From the NCBI GenBank assembly GCA_019414055.1, contig DXMV01000004.1, positions 78,633-142,632 on the forward strand: a stretch of 64,000 nt of DNA. Direction: 5' to 3'. Shown in pieces: positions 56,937-64,000 of the stretch (position 1 is its first letter; every line of letters begins with the position of its first letter). The notes under the pieces were generated by a model, which was not told the origin of the DNA, ran no database searches, and saw only the letters and a program-made list of their open reading frames with translations. The stretch comes from Collinsella sp. GTDB taxonomy: Bacteria; Actinomycetota; Coriobacteriia; Coriobacteriales; Coriobacteriaceae. The translations under genes were made by a program, and so were the position numbers.

Positions 56937-57938
56937 TTACTTCGCGGCGCCGGGGATGCCGTGGGAGGTTTTGGCGGTTTTGGCTCCGTTTACGATGGCG
57001 GTCTGTAGGGCCCTTACGGCGAGCATGCCCAGCAGGTCTAGGGGAACGGCGGCGCTCGTCTGAGCGTCTAGCTTGCCGCTGGCGAGGGTGTAGATGGTGT
57101 CGCCGTCGTTGGTGGTGTGCGTGGGGCGGATGGCGTGCGCATAGGCGTCTGCGGCCATCTGGGAGACCTTGGTGGCCTGAGCCTTGGTGAGCTCAACGTT
57201 GGTGACGATGCAGCTGATGGTGGTGTTGGTGCGGTCGAGCGGCATTTGCATAGAGCCGGCGGCGGCAAAGGCTGCGAGCTCCATGTCGACGATCTGGTCG
57301 CTATCTGCTGCAGCGCGCATGCCAGCGACCCACTCGCCGGTGAGGGGATCGACGACGTTGCCGCAGGCGTTGACCGAAACCACGGCGCCTACCTTAACAG
57401 GGCCGAGTGCCACGGCGGCAGCGCCTAGGCCGGCCTTCATGCAGGTGGCGGGGCCCATGAGCTTGCCTACGGTGGCACCGGTGCCGGCACCTACATTGCC
57501 CTGCTCGAGCGTGGTGGGGGTGTTGTCGAGCGCCTCGCGCGCGGCGGAGATGCCAGCCTCAATGTCGGGGCGTACGGTGGGGTCGCCAAAGGCGAGGTCG
57601 AAGATGCAGCTGGAGCACACGATGGGCACCTGCGTGGGGCCGACGGGAAGGCCGATGCCGCGGCTCTCGAGCTCGCGGGCGACGCCGCTTGCGGCCTCCA
57701 GACCAAAGGCCGATCCACCCGAAAGGCAGACGGCGTGGACCTTGTCCACGGTGTTCTCGGGACGCAGCAGGTCGGTCTCGCGCGATGCCGGGGCACCGCC
57801 GCGAACGTCAACACCGCCGGTGGCGCCCTCGGGTGCAACGATTACGGTGCAACCGGTGCCGGCCTCCTCGTCCGTATAGTTGCCAAAGCAAAAGCCATCG
57901 ACATCGCAAACGTCAATGGCCTCAAGCAGTGTATCCAT
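56937..57938 (-). CDS. P1-family peptidase (DmpA-like N-terminal nucleophile aminopeptidase)
   Basis: 333 residues. Family landmarks: VCDVDGFCFGNYTDEEAGTGCTVI (parts), VHAVCLSGGSAFGLEAASGV, GNVGAGTGATVGKLMG, and VGAVVSVNACGNVVDP followed by TNTTISCIVTNVELTK, where the autocatalytic Thr/Ser of the alpha/beta break is expected. Family enzymes are self-cleaving aminopeptidases or amidases, some acting on beta- or D-peptides. TACAAT (minus, about 58002-58007) just past the maf terminator could be its -10. No signal peptide. Confidence 0.88.
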   Translation of the reverse strand: MDTLLEAIDVCDVDGFCFGNYTDEEAGTGCTVIVAPEGATGGVDVRGGAPASRETDLLRPENTVDKVHAVCLSGGSAFGLEAASGVARELESRGIGLPVGPTQVPIVCSSCIFDLAFGDPTVRPDIEAGISAAREALDNTPTTLEQGNVGAGTGATVGKLMGPATCMKAGLGAAAVALGPVKVGAVVSVNACGNVVDPLTGEWVAGMRAAADSDQIVDMELAAFAAAGSMQMPLDRTNTTISCIVTNVELTKAQATKVSQMAADAYAHAIRPTHTTNDGDTIYTLASGKLDAQTSAAVPLDLLGMLAVRALQTAIVNGAKTAKTSHGIPGAAK

Positions 57939-58008
57939 GTTTTACTCCTATCGGTTTTCCGCCGGGCCTTATGCCCGGTCGGGATCCGTACGGTACGCCG
58001 AAATTGTA

Positions 58009-58031
58009 GGCGCTGGGGGATACCCAGCGCC
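58009..58031 (-). terminator. Terminator after maf
   Basis: GGCGCTGGG (58009-58017) with CCCAGCGCC (58023-58031), perfect; T-rich but interrupted tail on the minus strand. Confidence 0.6.
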
Positions 58032-58039
58032 AGATGCAA

Positions 58040-58621
58040 TTACGATAGTTTTTGAATCGCACGCGCGACGCGAGCGATGGGCAGGCCCACCACGTTGTAG
58101 AAGTCGCCCGAAATATCATGCACGAGCATGCGCCCGCCGACGCCCTGGATGCCGTAGGCTCCGGCCTTGTCCATGGGTTCGCCGGAGGCAACATAGCGCT
58201 TGATCTGCTCCTCGGTAAGCTCATAGAACGTCACGTCGGTCACATCGACAAACGACAGGCTCTCGGCGGCATGCGGAGCTGTAGCGTCGCCGGCTTTAAC
58301 GATGCAGACGCCGGTCGCCACCTGGTGCGTGCGGCCCGAAAGCTCGCGGAGCATGGTGCGCGCCTCGTCCTCGTTTGCCGGCTTACCCAAAATCATGCCA
58401 TCGAAGGTGACGATGGTATCGGCCGCGACGGTCAGTTCGTTGGGCTCGGCATGCTCGGCCGCGACGGCAGCAGCTTTGGCACGCGCCAAGCGCTCGACGA
58501 GCGTAAGCGGAGCTTCGCCATCAAAAGGCGTTTCATCGATGTCTGCGGGAATTACGCGAATGTTATAGCCCGCCTCGCGCATCAGCTCTATGCGGCGCGG
58601 CGATTGCGAAGCCAAAATCAT
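58040..58621 (-). CDS. maf: Maf-family nucleotide pyrophosphatase
   Basis: 193 residues. N-terminal ILASQSPRRIELMREAGYNI, then ADTIVTFDGMILGKPANEDEA (part: AADTIVTFDG), LRELSGRTHQVATGV and DKAGAYGIQG. Maf proteins hydrolyse non-canonical or methylated nucleoside triphosphates (dTTP, UTP, m7GTP types). ATG 58621 overlaps the stop codon of the DJ-1 gene by ATGA, so they are translationally coupled. Confidence 0.9.
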   Translation of the reverse strand: MILASQSPRRIELMREAGYNIRVIPADIDETPFDGEAPLTLVERLARAKAAAVAAEHAEPNELTVAADTIVTFDGMILGKPANEDEARTMLRELSGRTHQVATGVCIVKAGDATAPHAAESLSFVDVTDVTFYELTEEQIKRYVASGEPMDKAGAYGIQGVGGRMLVHDISGDFYNVVGLPIARVARAIQKLS

Positions 58622-59160
58622 AGTTGGATGCCCTCGGCGACCTTCTCGACGGCCTTTTCGCCGGCGAGCGTGCGCAGCAGCTCCAAGGCAAAGGGGAGTG
58701 ACTGTGCCATGCCGCTAGCGGTGATGATATTGCCGTCTTGCGTGACCTTCTCGCCGGTATAGGTGCCCTCGGGGAAGCTCTTCTCAAAGCCGGGGAAGCA
58801 CGTGGCGCGGCGTCCCTCGAGTAGACCAAGCTCGCCCAGGATAAACGGGGCGGCGCAGATGGCGGCAACGTGCTTGGTCGCGGCGAAATCGCAGACTACG
58901 TCGCAGACGCGCTGGTCGGCGCGCAGGTTGGTGGCACCGGGCAGGCCGCCGGGCAGCACGACGCAGTCGTACTCGTCAAAGTTGATTTCGTCAAAGAGCG
59001 CATCACAGGTTACGGGAATCTGCAGCGAGCTCACGACCTCGCGCGTGGGCATGATCGAGACGAGCGTGGCGCGCACGCCGCCGCGACGCATGACGTCGAC
59101 CATGGTCAGGCATTCAATCGTTTCAAAGCCATCGGCGGCGAGAACGGCAACGCTGGGCAT
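58618..59160 (-). CDS. DJ-1/PfpI family protein
   Basis: 180 residues. AAAGGAA precedes ATG 59160; the in-frame upstream extension has no RBS or homology. SVAVLAADGFETIECLTMVD at the start, VVLPGGLPGATNL, and the nucleophile elbow AAICAAPFILGELG with Cys near residue 103. It belongs to the DJ-1/ThiJ branch (glyoxalase-III/deglycase-like or chaperone activity claimed for relatives). Coupled to maf. Confidence 0.88.
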   Translation of the reverse strand: MPSVAVLAADGFETIECLTMVDVMRRGGVRATLVSIMPTREVVSSLQIPVTCDALFDEINFDEYDCVVLPGGLPGATNLRADQRVCDVVCDFAATKHVAAICAAPFILGELGLLEGRRATCFPGFEKSFPEGTYTGEKVTQDGNIITASGMAQSLPFALELLRTLAGEKAVEKVAEGIQL

Positions 59161-59250
59161 GAGAGTTCCTTTCGTAAGGCGGCATACAATTAGGCGTCTT
59201 ATACCCCGAAGACATGCGCTTGCCACGCTCGATTTCCCAATGTTTAAAAA

Positions 59251-59304
59251 GGGACGGGGATTAAATAATCATTTGGTACAAATTGATTATTTAATCCCCG
59301 TCCC
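59251..59304. repeat. REP-like palindrome, GGGACGGGGATTAAATAATC type
   Basis: 21-bp perfect arms 59251-59271 and 59284-59304 around TTTGGTACAAAT. It lies between the RNA methyltransferase stop and the DJ-1 promoter; no T-run, so a REP or mini-mobile unit rather than a terminator. Confidence 0.7.
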
Positions 59305-59339
59305 AGAAAAATCATCGGGCGTGGCCTTGGGCAAACAGT

Positions 59340-60653
59340 CTAGTTGCGCCTAAGGTGGACGACGGTCTCGCAGTGGAAGGTTTGTGGGAACAGGTCGACT
59401 GGCGTGATCTTTACGGGGAAGAAGGTGCCTTCTTCGACAAAGCGTTTGAGATCGCGCGCCAGGGTGGCCGGGTCGCAGCTCACGTAGGCGACATCGCGAG
59501 CACTCGTGCTGGCGATAAGGTCGATCGCCTCGGGGGCGAGGCCTGCGCGTGGCGGGTCGACCACCAAGACGTCGGCATCCTGGTCGGGGAACTCGCGCAC
59601 CGCGTCTCCGCCAATGACGTCGACGTTATCAAGCTTGTTGATCTCCAGGTTACGGCGCAGGTCGCGCACGGCGGGGCCGTAGGCCTCGACGGCGGCGACA
59701 AAGTCGCAGCGGCGGGCGAGCGGCAGGGTAAAGGTGCCGGCACCACAGTACAGGTCCACGGCAAGCTCGTCTTCCTGCGGGTCGAGTGCTTCCATGACAA
59801 GCTCGATCAAAATCTCGGCACCCTTGGTGTTGACCTGGAAAAAAGACGGGGCAGACAAGCGCATCTGACCCTCGGCGATATTCTCGGTCCATGAGCCCTC
59901 TCCGGCGAGCATTTCGACCTTGGAGACACGGCGGGCCTTCTTTTCGCCCTTGCTCATCACGCGCACGATGCTCGTGGGGTGAGCGGCGTCCGCCAGCACG
60001 CGGGAGACCTGCGAGCGCGGAAAAGAGCCTGTGGGCGTCCAGAGTGCGACCTCGAGTGCCTTGGTGCGGCGTGATGCGCGAATGCCCACGCGTTCGAGCC
60101 CCAAGTCATGGCTGCCGCTTAGATAGTTGAGTGCGCCGACGACCGATTTGAGCGCCTTCGGGAAGCGCTTGTCGAACAGCGGGCACGTATCGACGGTCAC
60201 GATTTTGCTGGGGTCGACACCGTGCATGCCAAGACGCACGCGACCGTTGACGACGGTCGGTTCGAGCTCGATTTTATTGCGGTAGCCCCAGTCGTCCTTG
60301 GTGTGGCAGATGGGCTGTACCAACTCATCGACCTGCTCAGGAGCGAACTTGCCGATGCGCTCGAGCGTGGAGCGCAGGTTTTGCTCCTTGGCGGCGAGCT
60401 GTGCCGTGCGTGAGAGATTGCCCCACGAGCAGCCGCCGCAGATGCCCACGAAGGGGCAGGGAGGCTGAATGCGATCGGGGCTTGGCTCCAGAATCTCGGT
60501 GGTGCGGGCACGCATGAACGACTTGCCGTCCTGTACGACCTCGGCCTCGACGGTGTCGCCTGCCACGGCGCCCTGCACAAAGACGGCCTTGCCGTTGTCG
60601 GCGTGCGCCAGCCCGTCGGCGCCGTAGGTCATCGATTCTATAGTGAGCTTCAT
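59340..60653 (-). CDS. RlmD/RumA-like (uracil-5-)-methyltransferase
   Basis: 437 residues. Start ATG 60653 fits the family N-terminus (MKLTIESMTYGADGLAH, TRAM-type domain). Fe-S cluster Cys in PPCPFVGICGGC plus VDTCPLF; SAM site AVDLYCGAGTFTLPLA; uracil-methylation nucleophile in SCDPATLARDL with QVNTKGAE upstream. It methylates U at C5 in 23S rRNA (or tRNA). Terminator at 60702 separates it from ppk. Confidence 0.88.
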   Translation of the reverse strand: MKLTIESMTYGADGLAHADNGKAVFVQGAVAGDTVEAEVVQDGKSFMRARTTEILEPSPDRIQPPCPFVGICGGCSWGNLSRTAQLAAKEQNLRSTLERIGKFAPEQVDELVQPICHTKDDWGYRNKIELEPTVVNGRVRLGMHGVDPSKIVTVDTCPLFDKRFPKALKSVVGALNYLSGSHDLGLERVGIRASRRTKALEVALWTPTGSFPRSQVSRVLADAAHPTSIVRVMSKGEKKARRVSKVEMLAGEGSWTENIAEGQMRLSAPSFFQVNTKGAEILIELVMEALDPQEDELAVDLYCGAGTFTLPLARRCDFVAAVEAYGPAVRDLRRNLEINKLDNVDVIGGDAVREFPDQDADVLVVDPPRAGLAPEAIDLIASTSARDVAYVSCDPATLARDLKRFVEEGTFFPVKITPVDLFPQTFHCETVVHLRRN

Positions 60654-60701
60654 ATTCCTGCCTGTCATTCGCGTTGTTATTCGCACCATGGTAGCAGGGA
60701 A

Positions 60702-60743
60702 AAGCGCCCCGCATCCGAGGCTTTCCTCAAATGCGGGGCGCTT
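60702..60743 (-). terminator. Terminator after ppk
   Basis: AAGCGCCCCGCAT (60702-60714) with ATGCGGGGCGCTT (60731-60743), perfect; inner GAGG/CCTC pairs. It is 11 nt past the ppk stop. Confidence 0.8.
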
Positions 60744-60753
60744 CTACAAACGA

Positions 60754-63327
60754 CTATTTCGTCTTGCCGGTAATGAGCGTCTTTAGACCCAGGCCGATCA
60801 GGCCCAGGCCTATGCGCACGCGACCGGGGCGATGGCGCTCGATGGCCTTGGTCTTGCCGGCGGGCTTATCGCGACGGGCGCTCGTCTCGGGTGCGGGCTT
60901 GGTGACCTGCGGCTCGGGCTGAGGTGCAGGTGCAGGCTTGGGCTCAATGACGGTCGCCTGGACCTCTTGGACCTTGGGTGTGGCCGGCTGCGGCTCAGGA
61001 GCAGGGGCGGGCTTTGCCTCGGCGGCGGGCTCCGGAGTCGCAGTAGCGGCCTCGGGCGCTTTCTCCACGGCGGGCTCTGCGGCAGCCTCGGGCTCATTCA
61101 CCGGGAGAGCGGCAACCGCTTCCGGTTTGGCAGCCGCCCCATGTTCAATCTCGTCCTGGATAACTTTTTCGGCCACACGTTCCTTCTCCTGTGCGCGCTG
61201 CTGCGCGGCGGCCTCGGCGTTGCGATACGCGCGCTCCAGCAGAGCTTCCTGCGAGTTGAAGGGTTTCTCGTCCTCTTTGCGCTCCACCGGAACCCAGGTG
61301 CCGTCACTCGTCAGGCTGCGTGCCTTCACGTTGTCGCGCAGCTGCATGCCCATGTACTCGTGCACCAGGGCGCGGCAGGTGGGGTCGAGCACGGGGAAGG
61401 CGATCTCCACGCGGTGCTCGGTGTTGCGCGTCATCATGTCTGCCGAGCTCAGGTAGATCATGTCCGAGTCCACGCCAAAGGCATAGACGCGCGCATGCTC
61501 CAAAAAACGTCCGACGATGGATCGCACGTGCACGTTCTCGGTCTTGCCCGGAACACCGGGCTTGAGGCACGAGATGCCGCGAATGATCATGTCCACGCGC
61601 ACGCCGGCACACGATGCCTCGGCAATCTTGTCGATGACCTCGCGGTCGGTAAGCGAGTTGAGCTTAAAGAACACGCGGGCGGGCTCGCCGACAAGGGCGC
61701 GCTGAATCTCGCGGTCCAGGCCGCGCATGATGAGCGGCTTGAGGCCCACGGGCGCCACGCCCAGGAAGCGGTAGTCGCCGCGCAGGTTGCCCAGCGACAG
61801 GTTGCGGAAGAACAGGTTGGCGTCCTCGCCGATGCCGGGATGCGCGGTCATGAGCATAAAGTCGCTGTAGAGCTTGGCCGTCTTCTCGTTAAAGTTGCCG
61901 GTACCCAAAAGCGTCAGGCGGGTAAGCGCCATGCCCTCGCGATAGGTGAGCTGGCAGATCTTTGAGTGGCACTTAAAGCCCTCGGAGCCGTAGATAACGG
62001 TGCAGCCGGCCTCTTCCAGGCGCTCGGCCCATTCGATGTTGTTTTGCTCGTCAAAGCGGGCACGAAGCTCCATGAGCACCGTGACCTCTTTGCCGTTTTC
62101 GGCAGCATCGATGAGCGACTCGCACAGACGGCTCTGCTTTGCCACACGGTAGAGCGTGATGCGCAGCGAGATACACTCGGGGTCATAGGCTGCTTCGTGC
62201 ACCAGGTCCAAGAACGGGTTCATTGTCTCGTAAGGGTAAAAGAGCAGCTTGTCGTGCTGCAGCACCTGCTCGCGGATGGAGCGGGCCATATCGATGGTGG
62301 GATTGGGCTGCGGCTTAAACGGCGTAAAGAGGAGCTCATTGCGCAGGTGCTCGGGAATCTTACCCTCAATGCCAAAGACGTAGCCAAGGTCAAGGGGGAT
62401 ATCGCAGGTAAAGACCGAGCGGCGAGAAAGCTCGAGCGCCTTGCGGATGGTCTTGAGCGTTGCCTTCTCGAGCGAGCCCGATACGGCGAGCACCACCGGC
62501 TGCAGGCGCAGGCGCTTCTTGAGGATGCGCTTCATGTGCTGGCGGTAATCCTCTTCCTCCTCGACGCCTTCGCCGTCCGGGTCGATATCGGCATTGCGGG
62601 TGACGCGGATCAGCGCGCGGTCCAGCGGCTTATAGGAGCCAAAGCAACTGTCCAGGCAGGCGAGGATGACGTCCTCGAGCAAGATGTAGGAGTAGGTGCC
62701 GGTGGGCGAGGGGATCTCGACCACGCGGTTCATCGAGGTGGGAATCTCGATAAGGCCCAGCAGGCTCTCCTCGTCGGTGACGCCGTCCAGGCCACAAGCC
62801 AGATAGAGTGCGCCGTTGCGCAGGTTGGGGAAGGGATGGCGCGGGTCAATGACCAACGGCGAGATGACCGGCGACACGTAGGCTTGGAAGTAGCGGGTTA
62901 CGAAGGTGCGCTCCTCGGGCGTAAGCGAATCGATGCGGGCGCGGTGAACGCCCAGAGCGTCGAGCTTGTCCTCGATGCTCTTAAAGATGGACTCCCAACG
63001 GGTAAGGAGCCCGGGCAGCTCTGCCATGACAGCATCGACCTGTTCGGAGGCGGTCATATTGCTCTTGTTGTCGACAGGCTGTTTTTTGAGCTCTGCAAGA
63101 TCGGACAGGCCGCCCACACGCACCATGAGAAACTCGTCGAGGTTAGACTCGAAAATCGACACGAACTTTAGACGCTCGAACAGCGGAACGGTCTCGTCGA
63201 AGGCTTCGTCAAGCACGCGGTTGTCAAAGCGCAGCCAGCTAAGCTCTCGGTTTTGCGTGTACGAGAAGTCGCGCGGCGGCTTGCGCAGCTTAGCGGCCTT
63301 TTGTTTCTTTTCGATTTTGCTCGGCAT
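60754..63327 (-). CDS. ppk1: Polyphosphate kinase 1 with long C-terminal extension
   Basis: 857 residues; usual PPK1 length is about 690-730. Core: FSYTQNRELSWLRFDNRVLDEA (part), SPLVIDPRHPFPNL, LFYPYETMNPFLDLV, ITLYRVAKQSRL, HSKICQLTYREG with the phosphorylated His, and DADSDMIYLSSADMMTRN-type GVDSDMIYLSSAD. Beyond about residue 700 it carries a helical segment (RNAEAAAQQRAQEKERVAEK), then about 100 residues of Pro/Ala/Glu repeats and a basic tail RRDKPAGKTKAIERHRPGR. The extension may mediate localisation or binding to polyphosphate. ATG 63327 is preferred; ATG 63333 is in frame. Confidence 0.9.
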   Translation of the reverse strand: MPSKIEKKQKAAKLRKPPRDFSYTQNRELSWLRFDNRVLDEAFDETVPLFERLKFVSIFESNLDEFLMVRVGGLSDLAELKKQPVDNKSNMTASEQVDAVMAELPGLLTRWESIFKSIEDKLDALGVHRARIDSLTPEERTFVTRYFQAYVSPVISPLVIDPRHPFPNLRNGALYLACGLDGVTDEESLLGLIEIPTSMNRVVEIPSPTGTYSYILLEDVILACLDSCFGSYKPLDRALIRVTRNADIDPDGEGVEEEEDYRQHMKRILKKRLRLQPVVLAVSGSLEKATLKTIRKALELSRRSVFTCDIPLDLGYVFGIEGKIPEHLRNELLFTPFKPQPNPTIDMARSIREQVLQHDKLLFYPYETMNPFLDLVHEAAYDPECISLRITLYRVAKQSRLCESLIDAAENGKEVTVLMELRARFDEQNNIEWAERLEEAGCTVIYGSEGFKCHSKICQLTYREGMALTRLTLLGTGNFNEKTAKLYSDFMLMTAHPGIGEDANLFFRNLSLGNLRGDYRFLGVAPVGLKPLIMRGLDREIQRALVGEPARVFFKLNSLTDREVIDKIAEASCAGVRVDMIIRGISCLKPGVPGKTENVHVRSIVGRFLEHARVYAFGVDSDMIYLSSADMMTRNTEHRVEIAFPVLDPTCRALVHEYMGMQLRDNVKARSLTSDGTWVPVERKEDEKPFNSQEALLERAYRNAEAAAQQRAQEKERVAEKVIQDEIEHGAAAKPEAVAALPVNEPEAAAEPAVEKAPEAATATPEPAAEAKPAPAPEPQPATPKVQEVQATVIEPKPAPAPQPEPQVTKPAPETSARRDKPAGKTKAIERHRPGRVRIGLGLIGLGLKTLITGKTK

Positions 63328-63883
63328 ATGCATCTGTCCGTTCAGTCCCCGCAGGGGACGGTAGCCTAACTCTAATTCACTATTGTCTCAATTTAGTCGA
63401 CCGCTGGCACGGACGTATCGCGTGAACGGTATCTTTACCTACTTCTTACGCTGACAAGCCGAAGCACTAACGTCCGGTGCTTTGAGCAAGCGATCTATAT
63501 CCTCACTCAACTGGTGAGAATGTATGAATAAGAATGATAGCAAGCTGAATATAATCGAATGTAGGTCGAATCGAGGGCAAGCGTCATTTATATGCAGAAA
63601 ACCGTTTTCACTATGCAATTTTGAATCATGGATAACTTTGAGTGTTCAAGCTTGATTTCCTAGAAAAATAACGTTTACCTAGGAAAATCTGCTTTACGAA
63701 ACTGAAGTGCATCATGGGAAATCATATGCGATATACCGTTCATCGTACTTTGCTGACCGTTCGGGGGCGAGGTAGCATTACGAATGGAATTTGGATATAA
63801 CTAGAGCTGTCAGCAAGCAGCGTCCCATATGGAGGGGCGCTGATACATTCGGCCAGTAAGGCCCGAAAGAAAGGTAGGAGGCC
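63328..63883. other. Long intergenic region upstream of arginine deiminase, no gene
   Basis: 556 nt, AT-richer than its surroundings. An inverted repeat TTTCCTAG/CTAGGAAA lies at about 63656-63686. TGAATAAGAATGAT near 63525-63538 loosely resembles an ArgR half-site pair. The stretch before the arginine deiminase start has GGTAGGAGG as RBS. ATGs in the region open only short, poorly coded frames. Confidence 0.45.
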
Positions 63884-64000
63884 ATGACGAAAGGTCTGCA
63901 CGTGCCTTCCGAGATCGGCAAGCTCAGGAAGGTCTGCCTGCACCGTCCCGGCGACGAGCTCCTCAACCTGCCGCCCGACGAGCTCGAGCGACTCCTGTTC
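63884..64000 (+). CDS. arcA: Arginine deiminase, N-terminal part (truncated by window edge)
   Basis: Only 39 residues are present: MTKGLHVPSEIGKLRKVCLH then RPGDELLNLPPDELERLLF. The LKKVLLHRPGxELxNLxPDxLExLLF pattern is the arginine deiminase N-terminus (here read as LRKVCLHRPGDEL). GGTAGGAGG precedes ATG 63884. The enzyme hydrolyses arginine to citrulline and ammonia, giving ATP by the arc pathway; the rest of the arc operon would lie to the right of the window. Confidence 0.85.
   Translation, partial: MTKGLHVPSEIGKLRKVCLHRPGDELLNLPPDELERLLF

Noticed and set aside
63525..63545. ArgR operator upstream of arcA
   Set aside because: TGAATAAGAATGAT matches only loosely and no second box was found, so it is not listed as a site.
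1..64000. CRISPR arrays, tRNA or rRNA genes, prophage
   Set aside because: No regularly spaced repeats, tRNA-like cloverleaf, rRNA sequence or phage gene cluster was seen.

Overview
The window looks like a chromosome segment from a human-gut Coriobacteriia, most probably Collinsella. This is inferred from high-GC codon use, the protein sequences, a fermentative gene set (L-lactate dehydrogenase, Pta, two acetate kinases, arginine deiminase) and ECF-type uptake. No tRNA, rRNA, CRISPR array, prophage or intact insertion sequence was seen.

Layout. (1) 1-9816 (+): a catabolic operon with a YfcC-type carrier, two amidohydrolases lacking normal metal ligands, FrlC-, FrlB- and FrlD-like Amadori-product enzymes, a second PfkB kinase, YjbQ, a BtpA/SgcQ protein and an FGGY kinase. 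(2) 9896-13019: TatD, TcdA, a candidate type I toxin with an opposing antisense RNA, and an sdpRI pair. (3) 13111-24413: EttA, two Collinsella-type surface or unknown proteins, NAD synthetase, an aminotransferase, Ldh, a DUF2974 hydrolase and a nucleoid-associated protein. (4) 24661-30355: lysine/diaminopimelate operon (lysA-dapA in-frame fusion, dapB, dapH) behind a lysine riboswitch, divergent from an M20 deacetylase. (5) 30462-33024: lipoprotein, small regulator and membrane Ser/Thr kinase. (6) 33077-36720: secreted coiled-coil/lysozyme-like protein and a D-aspartate ligase plus racemase pair. (7) 36844-40262: ECF transporter preceded by a Trp-Trp-Trp leader peptide and attenuator. (8) 40452-44833: C69 peptidase with a signal peptide broken by a 20-bp tandem duplication, an unlisted 30-residue membrane protein, a lipid kinase and RNase D. 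(9) 44967-50144: metallopeptidase, XseAB, HIT protein, LysR plus MFS. (10) 50265-56574: two AckA paralogues, Pta, Glf and a GT2 glycosyltransferase. (11) 56937-63327: P1 peptidase, DJ-1, Maf, RNA methyltransferase and Ppk1. (12) 63884-64000: start of arginine deiminase.

Two things stand out as possibly undescribed. First, the operon at the left end combines the fructoselysine-type kinase/deglycase/epimerase trio with enzymes not found in the Escherichia coli frl operon, so it may act on a modified or acylated Amadori compound. Second, every one of five very long hairpins in the window lies between convergent genes. They fall into at least two families that share a core but have unrelated, near-perfectly or perfectly self-complementary outer arms; one family is always preceded, 13 nt away, by the same 28-bp palindrome.

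Regulation readable from the sequence: lysine riboswitch (lysA), tryptophan attenuation (ECF S-component), a probable SdpR operator, an RBS buried in a hairpin (lipoprotein) and many intrinsic terminators shared by convergent genes. All functional assignments come from reading the proteins by eye; no database search was run.
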